Shown: positions 28,323 to 38,092 of the stretch, in pieces | Layout of the letters: each line of letters begins with the position of its first letter | How positions within the stretch are numbered: the first letter of the stretch is position 1 | Assembly: GCF_013133775.1 (NCBI RefSeq) | Contig: NZ_JABGBO010000001.1 | Location: forward strand, 1 to 64,000 | Reading direction: 5' to 3' | Length of the DNA: 64,000 bases | Origin: Pelistega europaea | GTDB lineage: Bacteria; Pseudomonadota; Gammaproteobacteria; Burkholderiales; Burkholderiaceae_B | Notes under the pieces: generated by a model | Database searches by the model: none | The model's input: the letters and a program-made list of their open reading frames with translations, nothing else | What the model was told of the DNA's origin: nothing | Program-made: the position numbers and the translations under genes

Positions 28323-29255
28323 TCATAGAGCATGCGTAAAATATTGCTTTACCAAGTCTAGTGTTTGCATGCTTTCAAAATAGCGCTCTTGCCGTGTTAC
28401 AGGATCAAGAAAACGTATTGAGCGAGCGAGTAACTGTAATGGTTTCTTAAAGTTATCTGTGGCGCGAGCAGGAAGCAATACAGGATAAAACTCATCATGA
28501 CAGATTGGCATTCTCAAGCTGTTCATATGTACGCGTAGTTGATGCTTCTTACCTGTGTGAGGGATTAGTCGATAATGGGCATAACATTCATTATGTTGAA
28601 TGACTTCAATCAGTGTTTCGCTATTAGGAGGGATTGATGGGTCACTAGCCTCTTGCATGGTGAAGTATTGAGGACTTTTTTCAATATGACTGCAATGGGT
28701 AAGTGGAAAAGTCAACTCCTGACGCCAAGGAGCTACACATTCATAAACTTTGTGAATGTCTCTTCCCTGAAAAAGACTCTGATAGGCTCCGCGATAATCA
28801 GGGTGCATGCAAAAGAGTAATACCCCTGCGGTATCTCTATCTAAACGGTGCAAGGGTGAAATGTGATAGTTGTTAAACATCTTGCGTAAGCGAATCAATG
28901 CGGTCTCTTGTAAATAACGACCACCTGGAATGCTGGCAAGAAAATGTGGCTTATCGACAGCAATAAGATAGTCGTCCTGAAAAAGAACAGTTAATTCAAA
29001 GGGAACGGGTACCTCGTCTTCTACTTCACGATAGTACCAAAGCCAGGAGTCAGCAGGATAGACGCTGTCGAGTTGATAAGCAACCCCATGTTGATTCACC
29101 ATATCCCCACGTGCTAAACGCATTTTGATAATATCTACATCCATATGAGGGAATCGATGCAATAAGAAGTCTAGTAATGTTTTCCAGTCCCCTTTTGGGA
29201 TGTAAAGACGACTAGCACTAATACCTGCACGCACGGGAAGGGGATTTTTTACCAT
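28323..29255 (-). CDS. RluA-family RNA pseudouridine synthase
   Basis: This 310-aa protein has the RluA catalytic block SPLHRLDRDTAGVLLF near residue 136, where the Asp is the catalytic nucleophile, and the later KKHQLRVHMNSL motif. The N-terminal 90 residues resemble an S4-like RNA-binding region. It converts uridine to pseudouridine in rRNA or tRNA; the position cannot be read from sequence, although the short RluA/TruC type is plausible. Single gene, divergent from the oligopeptide operon. Confidence 0.9.
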   Translation of the reverse strand: MVKNPLPVRAGISASRLYIPKGDWKTLLDFLLHRFPHMDVDIIKMRLARGDMVNQHGVAYQLDSVYPADSWLWYYREVEDEVPVPFELTVLFQDDYLIAVDKPHFLASIPGGRYLQETALIRLRKMFNNYHISPLHRLDRDTAGVLLFCMHPDYRGAYQSLFQGRDIHKVYECVAPWRQELTFPLTHCSHIEKSPQYFTMQEASDPSIPPNSETLIEVIQHNECYAHYRLIPHTGKKHQLRVHMNSLRMPICHDEFYPVLLPARATDNFKKPLQLLARSIRFLDPVTRQERYFESMQTLDLVKQYFTHAL

Positions 29256-29339
29256 TGTTGTATATGTAATCAGTTAGAATAATCTTTTTTATGAGTTAGT
29301 TATCAATTCACGATGTAATGTGAATTGCGTGATGCCTTT

Positions 29340-30404
29340 ATGCCAAAACCTTTAGTTTCTGTTGAGCATGTAAGTAAAAACTTTACCGTAGGACATGGGA
29401 AAACGGTCAAAGCTGTCTGTCATTTTAACCTACAAATCTACCCTGGTGAAACAGTAGGATTGGTCGGTGAGTCGGGCTGTGGGAAGTCAACTATCGGCCG
29501 TGTGATATTAGGCTTGTATCAGGCAGACGAAGGGCAAGTATTGATAGATGGTCAAAATGTGCATCACTTAACAGGCGATGCAAAAAAAGCCATGATTCGT
29601 CAAGCTCAGATGATTTTCCAAGATCCTTATGCAAGTTTAAATCCTCGTGCTACTGTGATGGAAATTATTGCAGAACCATTAGAAATTCATCAGCTATATC
29701 GTGATAAAAATGAGTTAAAAAATAAGATTCATGCCTTGTTAGAAGAAGTGGGATTGCGAAAAGAGCATGCGGATCGCTATCCTCATGAATTCTCAGGGGG
29801 GCAACGGCAGCGGATAGGTATTGCTCGAGCATTGGCACTTAATCCCAGGTTTATTGTGGCAGATGAACCAATCTCTGCATTGGATGTTTCTATTCAGGCA
29901 CAGATTGTATTGCTATTGCAACGATTGCAGCGGGAAAAAGGGCTGACCTACTTATTTATTGCACACGACTTATCCATGGTGAAGTATATCTCTGACCGAG
30001 TGGGTGTGATGTATTTAGGTCATTTAGTCGAGCTGGCAGAGAGTAAGGAACTATACGAACAACCACTACACCCTTATACACAAGCATTATTATCAGCAAT
30101 CCCTATTCCAGATCCTGCACTAGAAGATAGCCGGCAACGCATTGTCTTACAAGGAGAGCTTCCTAGTGCAATGAACCCTCCCAGTGGTTGTGTCTTTCAT
30201 ACACGCTGTCCCAAAATGATGACAAAATGCCAGCAGGAAGAGCCACTGTTTAAATCCTATGCTCCTCAGCATTTTGTGGCCTGTCATTGGGTAGAGGAGC
30301 AATTCTCGGGGAGACAAAGAGAGGCAAGGAATAGGATAGAGGGGATAGATAATCATCGTACAGAGCAGCAAGAGGATACCAGTTTTAGTGGAGAAAACCC
30401 ATGA
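29340..30404 (+). CDS. Oligopeptide/dipeptide ABC transporter ATPase, OppF type
   Basis: About 354 aa. Walker A is GESGCGKST (near residue 45), the signature FSGGQRQRIGIARAL, Walker B FIVADEP and the switch His FIAHDLS. The C-terminal oligopeptide-transporter extension has four cysteine-bearing positions (SGCVFHTRCP), as in OppF/DppF. The frame opens at a TTG (29325); the ATG at 29340 is preferred though without a clear ribosome site. Its stop overlaps the next gene by 4 bases (ATGA), so the operon is F-B-C-D-A. The tail after the Cys cluster is long and charged. Confidence 0.93.
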   Translation: MPKPLVSVEHVSKNFTVGHGKTVKAVCHFNLQIYPGETVGLVGESGCGKSTIGRVILGLYQADEGQVLIDGQNVHHLTGDAKKAMIRQAQMIFQDPYASLNPRATVMEIIAEPLEIHQLYRDKNELKNKIHALLEEVGLRKEHADRYPHEFSGGQRQRIGIARALALNPRFIVADEPISALDVSIQAQIVLLLQRLQREKGLTYLFIAHDLSMVKYISDRVGVMYLGHLVELAESKELYEQPLHPYTQALLSAIPIPDPALEDSRQRIVLQGELPSAMNPPSGCVFHTRCPKMMTKCQQEEPLFKSYAPQHFVACHWVEEQFSGRQREARNRIEGIDNHRTEQQEDTSFSGENP

Positions 30405-31330
30405 AACAATATATTGTTAAACGGTTTTTGATGATGGTGCTGACGATATTGATTATCGCTTCATTGACTTTTTTCTTAATGCATTTCATTCCTGGCTCTC
30501 CCTTTGACCAAGATCGATCTTTTAATGAGGCGGTGGAGCAGAACTTGCGTAGTTTCTATCGACTAGATCAACCGTTATATGTGCAATATTTGCATTATAT
30601 GCAGTCGATTTTTACGCTTGATTTTGGACCGTCAATTAGTCACCCAGATACAACTGTAGTACAGTTTTTGGAGCGAGGTTTTCCAGTGTCGTTTGAGCTG
30701 GGAATCTTTGCTGTTGTTGTCGCTGTAATATCGGGTATTGCGTTGGGGGTGTTTGCAGCCTTAAAGCATAATGGCGTGATTGATTATCTTGCTATGGGGT
30801 TTGCGGTGTTAGGGATTTCTATTCCTAATTTTATTTTGGCGACCTTGTTAATCCAGGAGTTTGCTGTGAATTTAGGTTGGTTTCCTGCTGCGACATGGCA
30901 AACGCCTATGCATATGGTGTTGCCCATTGTGGCATTGGCGACTTCTCCTTTAGCCATTATTGCTCGGCTAACACGTGCTAGTATGCTGGAGACGCTGACT
31001 CAAGATTATATACGTACTGCTAAAGCGAAGGGATTATCTCCCTGGAAAGTGGTTGTGAGGCACGCTTTACGTAACGCCTTAATGCCAGTGGTCACTCTTT
31101 TAGGGACATTACTTGCTTCTATCCTCACAGGGACTTTTATTATTGAGAAAATCTTTGCTATCCCTGGGATGGGACGCTATTTTATTGACTCTATTAGTAA
31201 TCGTGATTACCCTGTCATTATGGGAACAACGGTGTTCTACAGCACTGTCTTGGTAGTATTACTTTTTTTGGTGGACATGGTGTATTGCTTGCTAGATCCA
31301 CGAATTCGTTTGGATAAAAAAGGAGAGTAA
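30401..31330 (+). CDS. Oligopeptide ABC transporter permease, OppB type
   Basis: This 309-aa protein has six membrane segments and the BPD-transport coupling loop YIRTAKAKGLSPWKVVVRHALRNAL. The N-terminus RFLMMVLTILIIASLTFFL and the LDQPLYVQYL segment are typical of OppB/DppB. It pairs with the OppC-type subunit that follows to form the channel. Overlaps the upstream gene by 4 bases. Confidence 0.95.
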   Translation: MKQYIVKRFLMMVLTILIIASLTFFLMHFIPGSPFDQDRSFNEAVEQNLRSFYRLDQPLYVQYLHYMQSIFTLDFGPSISHPDTTVVQFLERGFPVSFELGIFAVVVAVISGIALGVFAALKHNGVIDYLAMGFAVLGISIPNFILATLLIQEFAVNLGWFPAATWQTPMHMVLPIVALATSPLAIIARLTRASMLETLTQDYIRTAKAKGLSPWKVVVRHALRNALMPVVTLLGTLLASILTGTFIIEKIFAIPGMGRYFIDSISNRDYPVIMGTTVFYSTVLVVLLFLVDMVYCLLDPRIRLDKKGE

Positions 31331-31331
31331 G

Positions 31332-32279
31332 ATGAGTACGCCGCTACCTGATAAAACCATTCCTATTCCTGATGAGTTATTTCAACCCTATATGCCCTCT
31401 TCTCAAGCAGCAGTAGCAGATATTGTTCGCCCCAGTTTGTCTTATTGGTCAGATGTATGGCGACGGCTATGCATGAATAAGCTGGCTATGTTTGGATTAT
31501 TTTTACTATTGGTGATGCTGTTGATGGCAATTTTTGCTCCTATGCTTTCCTCTCACTCGGTAACGGACCAATCATTAAGTGCACAAAATATTCCTCCCTC
31601 AGCTGAGTATTGGTTTGGTACAGATGATTTAGGGCGGGATGTGTTTGTGCGAACTTGGTATGGGGCACGTATTTCTTTATTTGTAGGTTGTATGGCGGCA
31701 TTGATTGATTTTGTCATAGGGGTAAGCTACGGAGGCTATAGCGGTTATAAAGGAGGGCGTACCGATGCCATTATGATGCGTATTGTAGAAATTCTTTATG
31801 GTTTGCCCTATTTGTTGATTGTAATTTTGCTGATGGTCGTCATGGGACCTAGTTTATTGACCATTGTGGCAGCACTTTCAGTGACAGGCTGGATTGGTAT
31901 GGCACGTATAGTGAGAGGACAAATTCTTCAGTTAAAGAATTATGAGCATGTGACTGCATCACGTTCTTTTGGGGCAAGTCCTTGGCGTATTATCCGCAAG
32001 AATCTGCTGCCAAATACGATGGGACCTATTATTGTGCAAATGACGTTAACTGTACCTAGTGCCATTTTTGCAGAGGCTTTTCTTAGCTTTCTTGGTTTAG
32101 GTGTACAAGCACCTTATGCTTCTTGGGGAGTGATGTCTAATGATGCATTGCCAGTCATTCTCTCGGGAGAGTGGTGGCAGTTGTTTTTCCCTGCCTTGTG
32201 CATTTCATTGACTATGTTTGCCTTTAATGTGTTAGGTGATGGATTGCAAGATGCACTAGACCCAAAATTGAGGAAATAA
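31332..32279 (+). CDS. Oligopeptide ABC transporter permease, OppC type
   Basis: This 315-aa protein has an N-terminal segment (LAMFGLFLLLVMLLMAIFAP), the OppC motif HWFGTDDLGRDVF-like (YWFGTDDLGRDVFVR) and the coupling loop SRSFGASPWRIIRKNLLPN. It completes the membrane channel with OppB. GGAGAG precedes the ATG and the gene starts 1 base after oppB. Confidence 0.95.
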   Translation: MSTPLPDKTIPIPDELFQPYMPSSQAAVADIVRPSLSYWSDVWRRLCMNKLAMFGLFLLLVMLLMAIFAPMLSSHSVTDQSLSAQNIPPSAEYWFGTDDLGRDVFVRTWYGARISLFVGCMAALIDFVIGVSYGGYSGYKGGRTDAIMMRIVEILYGLPYLLIVILLMVVMGPSLLTIVAALSVTGWIGMARIVRGQILQLKNYEHVTASRSFGASPWRIIRKNLLPNTMGPIIVQMTLTVPSAIFAEAFLSFLGLGVQAPYASWGVMSNDALPVILSGEWWQLFFPALCISLTMFAFNVLGDGLQDALDPKLRK

Positions 32280-32280
32280 G

Positions 32281-33282
32281 ATGGGTAAAGACACGTTGCT
32301 TAGCATTCGACATTTGTCTGTGAATTTTACGGTTTATGGTGGTACGGTTCACGCTGTACGAGATTTAAGTTTGGATATTCGCCGAGGAGAGACTGTTGCC
32401 ATTGTGGGAGAGTCTGGTTGTGGTAAGTCAGTCACCTGTGCCGCTGTCATGGGCTTAATTAGTAAACCAAGTGGACATATTGTAGGTGGGGAAATTATAT
32501 TTGATGGTCAGAATTTATTGAATCTATCTCAGCAGCAATTACGCACGATTCAAGGCAACCGTATTGCCATGATTTTTCAAGACCCTATGACGGCGCTTAA
32601 TCCTACCCTAACAATTGGAGAACAATTAACGGAGGGTGTTCGTAAGCACAAAGGAGTGGACAAAGAGGCTGCTTATGCAAAAGCAGTTGAGATGCTGGAA
32701 TTGGTGGGTATAGCAGAGGCATCTTCGAGATTAGAGCAATATCCGCATCAATTCTCAGGGGGTATGAGGCAGCGGATTGTCATTGCTATGGCGTTGATGA
32801 CTGAGCCAGACCTATTAATTGCGGATGAGCCCACTACGGCACTGGATGTGACCATTCAGGCACAAGTGCTAGAGTTATTTGAGCAGATTCAAGCCAAGAC
32901 AGGGGTGGCCATTATTCTGATTACCCATGATTTAGGAGTGGTGGCCAAGATAGCCAATCGCATTGCTGTCATGTATGCAGGGCAATGTATAGAGGAGGGT
33001 GATAGAGAGGATATTTTCTACCATACTCAACATCCCTATACCAAGGGGTTGCTCGCTTGTGTTCCTCGTTTGGATATGCAGGATGGATATTTAAAACCTA
33101 TCGAGGGTTCTCCCCCTGATTTGTTTGCCCCACCCTTGGGATGTGGTTTTTTTGCTCGTTGTCAGTACAGGTTAAGAGTATGTGAGCAGTATCCTCCCTC
33201 TAGTTATGTTGTGCAAGATTGCCATAAGGTGTTATGCTGGTTGCAAGATTCGCGTGCAGGGTGTACTTTATGCGAATCATAA
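32281..33282 (+). CDS. Oligopeptide ABC transporter ATPase, OppD type
   Basis: This 333-aa protein has Walker A GESGCGKSV, signature FSGGMRQRIVIAMAL, Walker B LLIADEP and switch His LITHDLG. The C-terminal oligo_HPY region with CGFFARCQYRLRVC is typical of OppD/DppD and may hold an Fe-S cluster as reported for related ATPases. It forms the ATPase heterodimer with OppF. It starts 1 base after oppC. Confidence 0.95.
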   Translation: MGKDTLLSIRHLSVNFTVYGGTVHAVRDLSLDIRRGETVAIVGESGCGKSVTCAAVMGLISKPSGHIVGGEIIFDGQNLLNLSQQQLRTIQGNRIAMIFQDPMTALNPTLTIGEQLTEGVRKHKGVDKEAAYAKAVEMLELVGIAEASSRLEQYPHQFSGGMRQRIVIAMALMTEPDLLIADEPTTALDVTIQAQVLELFEQIQAKTGVAIILITHDLGVVAKIANRIAVMYAGQCIEEGDREDIFYHTQHPYTKGLLACVPRLDMQDGYLKPIEGSPPDLFAPPLGCGFFARCQYRLRVCEQYPPSSYVVQDCHKVLCWLQDSRAGCTLCES

Positions 33283-33353
33283 GCTAATCAAATATTCACG
33301 TTAATAGTGAGAGCATACTGTAGTGTAGAGCTAATGTTATTTTTGAGGTCTTT

Positions 33354-34931
33354 ATGAAATCGTTTCGTTTGACATTGTTATCTTGTCTTTTAGGGATGTC
33401 GCTATCTTCTGCTTATGCAGAGACTACTTTGTATTTAAATAATTTGGATGACCCTACTTCACTTAATCCATCGCAGGGGTTCAACACAGTGTCTTGGGAG
33501 CCTTTGAATAACTTGGTAGAAGGGTTGGTGCGTTTGGACGCCAATCATGTCGCAGCACCAGCAACAGCAGAAAGCTGGGTGGTGAGTGAAGATGGCAAGA
33601 CGTATACTTTTAAGCTACGTCCTAATGCAAAATGGTCTAATGGAGACCCTGTGACGGCAGAGGATTTTGTCTTTGCATGGACGGAGATGCTTAAGCCTGA
33701 AACGGCCTCTCCTGCAGCATTTTTAGCTTATGACATTGTAGGAGCAAAGGCGTTTAATGAGGGCAAGGGTTCTGCAGATGCATTGGGCCTTAAAGCTATC
33801 GACAACCACACATTAGAGGTCAAATTAGCAAATCCAAGTATTGCCTTTTTAAATATTATTACGAACCCTAATTTTGCCCCTGTTGATAAGAAAGTGGCGC
33901 AGACAAATCCAAAGTGGCATACAGAAGCGGCTACATTTGTGGGCAATGGTCCTTTTGCACTTAAAGAGTGGAATCATGCAAAGAACCTTGTGATGGTGAA
34001 AAACCCTAATTATTGGGATGCTGCTGCTGTCAAGATTGATAAAGTGGAATTTGCAATGGTAAGCGATTTAAATACCTCATTCCAAATGTATCGGACAGGA
34101 GAGCTGGATGCCATTCCTTCACCAATCCCTGCCACGATGTATGATAAGGTCAAAAATGGTAAGGATTTCCACCAAGCAGCGACAGCCGGGAGTTATTTCT
34201 TCCGTTTGCATACAAAAATGCCTCCTTTCCAAAACAAAAATATTCGCAAGGCTTTTGCCTTAGCGATTAATCAAGCTGATATTGCTAATTATGTTGTCAA
34301 ACAAGGGCGATTACCTGCCTATGGGTTTGTCTCTCCCGGGTTTACTGGTCCTGATGGTAAAGACTTTCGAGCTGAGAGTGGGGATTTACTTAAGACAGAT
34401 ATAAAAGAAGCTAAAGCACTATTAGCCAAGGGCATGGAAGAAGAGAAATATCAGAATTTACCTGAGGTGACTTTAACCTATATTAATGATCCTACTGATA
34501 AGCGTATCGCTGAAACCATCCAAAATATGCTAAAACAAAATTTAGGTGTGGATGTTAAGCTGCAAAGTTTAGAGCGTAAAGTGTTCTTTGCTAAACAACG
34601 GGGGTTAGAACTGCAATTCTCACGTAGCTCTTTCCTTAATGATTATGCAGACCCTTATAACTCATTAGAAAGCTTTACAACTGGTTCAGCCTCCAATCGT
34701 ACAGGCTGGTCTAATGCAGAGTATGATAAGTTGATAAACCAAGCTAAAGTAGCGACTGATGCTCAAGCACGTTGGAAAGACTTGTTGGCCGCTGAAAAGA
34801 TTTTGATGGATGAAGCGCCTATTATTCCGCTGTACTTCTATAATCAATCTTACTTGGAAAGTCCCAAAGTCAAAGGAATCCTCCGTCACCCTGTTGGCTT
34901 TATTGATTTAAAACACGCAACTAAAGAGTAA
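33354..34931 (+). CDS. Oligopeptide ABC transporter substrate-binding protein, OppA type
   Basis: This 525-aa protein has a signal peptide (residues 1-22, cut after AYA) and the family-5 solute-binding fold: LDPTSLNPSQGFN, WVVSEDGKTYTFKLRPNAKW with NGDPVTAEDFVFAW, and GNGPFALKEW. It is periplasmic and not a lipoprotein. It is the last gene of the operon, 71 bases after oppD, with GAGG before the ATG. Length matches OppA/MppA (about 540 aa). Ligand: oligopeptides (inference from family). Confidence 0.95.
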   Translation: MKSFRLTLLSCLLGMSLSSAYAETTLYLNNLDDPTSLNPSQGFNTVSWEPLNNLVEGLVRLDANHVAAPATAESWVVSEDGKTYTFKLRPNAKWSNGDPVTAEDFVFAWTEMLKPETASPAAFLAYDIVGAKAFNEGKGSADALGLKAIDNHTLEVKLANPSIAFLNIITNPNFAPVDKKVAQTNPKWHTEAATFVGNGPFALKEWNHAKNLVMVKNPNYWDAAAVKIDKVEFAMVSDLNTSFQMYRTGELDAIPSPIPATMYDKVKNGKDFHQAATAGSYFFRLHTKMPPFQNKNIRKAFALAINQADIANYVVKQGRLPAYGFVSPGFTGPDGKDFRAESGDLLKTDIKEAKALLAKGMEEEKYQNLPEVTLTYINDPTDKRIAETIQNMLKQNLGVDVKLQSLERKVFFAKQRGLELQFSRSSFLNDYADPYNSLESFTTGSASNRTGWSNAEYDKLINQAKVATDAQARWKDLLAAEKILMDEAPIIPLYFYNQSYLESPKVKGILRHPVGFIDLKHATKE

Positions 34932-34940
34932 GGTGTGAAG

Positions 34941-34968
34941 AGGCTCATCGGATGATGAGCCTTTTTTT
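34941..34968. terminator. Terminator after oppA that overlaps the helicase stop codon
   Basis: AGGCTCATC (34941-34949), loop GGAT, GATGAGCCT (34954-34962), then seven T. It closes the oligopeptide operon. The converging helicase gene ends inside it at 34945-34947, so the hairpin doubles as coding sequence for the last residues. Confidence 0.93.
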
Positions 34969-36948
34969 CAGCTGTTCCTTTATATGCTTTAGTTCTACCA
35001 GTGCTTGATGTTTTTGAGGGCTCATAGGTTGGCGTGTTTGTTGTGGTTTTTGTGAAGATAAAGAGGGAAAATCACTGTCGTGAAAGTGGGGAACAATAGA
35101 GCGAGAAGTTGCTGCTAGAGCCTTATCTTGCAATAGTGCTGGAGATGGCAAATATAGGCTGAGATGTTTCTTTGCACGGGTGATGGCTATATAGAATTGG
35201 TGTCTAGCCAATTCACTGTGAGCCTGGCCAAATCCTTGTTGGTCGGCATGGTAAACCAATACACTATCATATTCCCTCCCTTTGGATTGACTAACGGTTA
35301 CAAAGCGGATGCCTTCTCGCTCACTCCAACGCTTATGTAGTGTATTGGCACGTTCATGCCATTGTGCCAGTGTGTATTGATGCACACGAGCATCTTCTTT
35401 TAAGGCATCCCATGCAGCACGATTAATGCGATCGTATATGCGTTGAGAAGTTGCTGACCATAGACGGGTGTTTTTTTCAAACCAGCACATAATGTCATAA
35501 ATCGTCTCATGCTCCCGATTGGGACCATTTTTCCAGAGGATTAAGGCCTCATAAAAGTCGTGTTGGTAAGCAAGTTGAGACGTATTTTGTGGAGAAGGTT
35601 TGCTTGTATTGCTTTCTGATAAATGAATATCAAAATACATGCGAATGGTTTGTAAAGAAGGCTTTTTTAGCATCTCTTGCTTAGCTGACTCAGGCAGTAG
35701 GCATTGAGGCAACTGCAAAAATTGTGCTAAATCAAAGGCAATATTTTTGATAACTTTGCTTTTGGGATCAAGCAAATAATCATAGCGCAAGACACATAGA
35801 ATATTGAGGATAGCCACGCCAACTGAATGGTGGATACCAAGGGCAATTTTGCTTTTGCTATGCGTAAAAAAACTAAAAGCTGCCTGTAGCTGTGCCGGAG
35901 TATCTTGACTGATAACAACTGTTTCTCGGTGTATTTTTGCTAAATCTTGTTGTGTCACTTGAGTAATAACACTCTTGTGTGATGCTCGTGATGTGATAGG
36001 TCGTTGGATAATGGTTTGGGCTAGATTGGCAATCTTTTGGTCGTAGCGGTAGCTATGATTAAGATAACGAGTCTCGGCGTTGAGCTGACGAGAAAATTGG
36101 TCGAATACAAAGGCCGTATTGGTTCCACGCCATGCAAAGATATTTTGAAACCTATCTCCTACCGCAACCACGTACTTGGCGGATTTTGCTAAACGCAATA
36201 AAAAGCGTAATTGTAATGGAGTGGTGTCATGAAATTCATCAATAAACTGCTGTGTGTAACGTTGCCCTATTTTCTCAATAATCTCGCCATCTTCCACATA
36301 TTGCAGCAAATCATATACAGCCTCACCTGGAGAACGAAAACCTTGTTCTCCGTAAGGTGTTGTGTTGGGTTGAGGTCCATCTTCCCACTCAAAAATGCTG
36401 CTATCATAATTAGATAAGGCGGGGTGCCAAGTTTCTCTATAGTTTTCATAAGCAGAAAACAAGCGACGAATTAAACGCCAATCATGATTGAGTTTACCGG
36501 CAAGAACTTCTTCTAGAGCCTCGTCATCATCATAATCAAACGCACATGATGCACGATAAAAATCAATATCATCCATCAATTCTTGCATTAATACAGATGA
36601 AGGAGATGGGAGATTAATAAATTGATTAGTCGCCTGTGCATAACTAATAAGTTGCTCTGCCACTTGTTCGTAGAGCATAGGAAGCAATTCTTTTTGGATG
36701 ACGTCTCGATTGAGTATAAAACGAGTGTCTCCTAATTGATGTAATAGACGACAAGCAAAGCCATCAATCGTCTGCACAACTGCATTACGTACTTGGCGTT
36801 GTTCTAAATAGAGATTCAGAACATCACGACCTGTCCTGCTGAAGGTGAGCATCAATGCGGCACCGGGAATCCAGTGATCCCGTACATCATCGGCAATATA
36901 GGTGGTTTTACCGCTTCCAGCGACACCTTCAACAAGAATGGCTTTCAC
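34945..36948 (-). CDS. UvrD/Rep-like superfamily 1 helicase
   Basis: This 667-aa protein has SF1 motifs in order: Walker A VAGSGKTTY (near residue 10), TFSRTG (Ia), IDEFHDTTPLQ (II; canonical UvrD is DEYQDT), GDRFQNIFAWRGT (III), SQSKGREYDSVLV (V) and FYIAITRAKKHL (VI). It should be an ATP-driven DNA or RNA unwinding or translocating enzyme. The His in motif II replaces the usual Gln, which marks a divergent branch. It is shorter than UvrD (about 720 aa) and has no nuclease domain I can see. It lies 6 bases after fpr on the same strand. Confidence 0.85.
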   Translation of the reverse strand: MKAILVEGVAGSGKTTYIADDVRDHWIPGAALMLTFSRTGRDVLNLYLEQRQVRNAVVQTIDGFACRLLHQLGDTRFILNRDVIQKELLPMLYEQVAEQLISYAQATNQFINLPSPSSVLMQELMDDIDFYRASCAFDYDDDEALEEVLAGKLNHDWRLIRRLFSAYENYRETWHPALSNYDSSIFEWEDGPQPNTTPYGEQGFRSPGEAVYDLLQYVEDGEIIEKIGQRYTQQFIDEFHDTTPLQLRFLLRLAKSAKYVVAVGDRFQNIFAWRGTNTAFVFDQFSRQLNAETRYLNHSYRYDQKIANLAQTIIQRPITSRASHKSVITQVTQQDLAKIHRETVVISQDTPAQLQAAFSFFTHSKSKIALGIHHSVGVAILNILCVLRYDYLLDPKSKVIKNIAFDLAQFLQLPQCLLPESAKQEMLKKPSLQTIRMYFDIHLSESNTSKPSPQNTSQLAYQHDFYEALILWKNGPNREHETIYDIMCWFEKNTRLWSATSQRIYDRINRAAWDALKEDARVHQYTLAQWHERANTLHKRWSEREGIRFVTVSQSKGREYDSVLVYHADQQGFGQAHSELARHQFYIAITRAKKHLSLYLPSPALLQDKALAATSRSIVPHFHDSDFPSLSSQKPQQTRQPMSPQKHQALVELKHIKEQLKKRLIIR

Positions 36949-36954
36949 AGAGAT

Positions 36955-37731
36955 TTATTGGCTTACAAATGCACGTTCAATTACAAAATCGCCCGGTGTT
37001 GAGGTATTTCCCTCTTTCATACCGCGCTCTTCGCACATGCGTTTAAGATCTGCCAACATAGCCGGACTACCACAAATCATGACACGGTCTTCGGCTGGAT
37101 TTAATTCTGGCACGCCCAAATCTTTGAATAATTTACCAGTTGCAATATGATCGGTGATACGGCCTTGCGTACGGAATGGTTCGCGAGTCACTGTAGGATA
37201 GTATTTAAGTTGCTTACTTACCATCTCACCAAGGAATTCATGCTGTGGTAATTCCTTAGTGAATAAATCGTAGTAAGCTAACTCATTGACCTGACGTACC
37301 CCGTGTACAAGGATAACTTCCTCAAAACGCTCATATGTTTCTGGATCACGGGTAATACTTAAAAATGGAGCAAGACCCGTACCTGTAGCGAATAAATAAA
37401 GACGTTTAGCTGGCAATAAATAATCTAGTAATAAAGTTCCAGTAGGCTTACGTCCAATAATGATAGAGTCACCTGGTTGGATATGTTGCAAGCGAGAAGT
37501 TAATGGACCATCTTGTACTTTAATACTAAGGAACTCTAAATGTTCTTCATAGTTAGGACTGGCAATACTATACGCACGAAGTAAAGGTTTGCCATCTACC
37601 ATCAAACCAATCATGGTGAAATGGCCGTTTTTAAAACGCAAAGCCTGATCGCGAGTTGTAGTAAAGCTGAATAAACGATCAGTCCAGTGATGAACTGTGA
37701 GAACTTTTCCTTCTAAGAATGCAGATGACAT
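36955..37731 (-). CDS. fpr: Ferredoxin--NADP reductase
   Basis: This 258-aa protein has the FAD-binding RAYSIASP motif near residue 54 and the NADP-binding GTGLAPFLSITRD near residue 112. The C-terminal acidic and aromatic end (FVIERAFVSQ) matches bacterial subclass I reductases such as Fpr. It moves electrons between NADPH and ferredoxin or flavodoxin, for example in oxidative defence and Fe-S repair. An AGGGA site precedes the ATG. Confidence 0.93.
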   Translation of the reverse strand: MSSAFLEGKVLTVHHWTDRLFSFTTTRDQALRFKNGHFTMIGLMVDGKPLLRAYSIASPNYEEHLEFLSIKVQDGPLTSRLQHIQPGDSIIIGRKPTGTLLLDYLLPAKRLYLFATGTGLAPFLSITRDPETYERFEEVILVHGVRQVNELAYYDLFTKELPQHEFLGEMVSKQLKYYPTVTREPFRTQGRITDHIATGKLFKDLGVPELNPAEDRVMICGSPAMLADLKRMCEERGMKEGNTSTPGDFVIERAFVSQ

Positions 37732-38092
37732 AGTAAAAATTTCCCTTGTTGGGTCACAAAAAATATTGACTGTATTTTACCTAATAAATAGGAAATTAGG
37801 GGTTAATCTGGATTGTAAATTGGACAAAAAAGGAAGTGGATTTTTATGGATGAGCTTATTAGTACACATAGTGATAAGAAAAAAATGAGATGGTGTATAT
37901 TTTTTAAAAGAAATGTTTATAGGAATACTGTATTGATAATGTGGTTGATAGTTGTTGCTAGGAAAACCTAAAGGGGTAGCGGTGTCATCAGGTAGTTTAA
38001 ATGTGAAAATAATTAAGAGTATTTACATATTGATATAGAATGTTGGTTATAGTATAGGTTGTTTTTTTTTTTTTTTAGATGTGGAGAGACAG
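37732..38092 (+). promoter_or_regulatory. Promoter region with a T15 tract before the branched-chain-type ABC operon
   Basis: This 361-base gap has no gene. A plausible promoter is TTGATA (38030-38035), 17 bases, TATAGG (38053-38058). A run of 15 T (38062-38076) starts 3 bases after the -10 element, and GGAGAG then leads to ATG 38093. The tract therefore lies at or right after the expected transcription start. The rest of the gap (37760-38020) is AT-rich and I see nothing in it. Confidence 0.6.
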
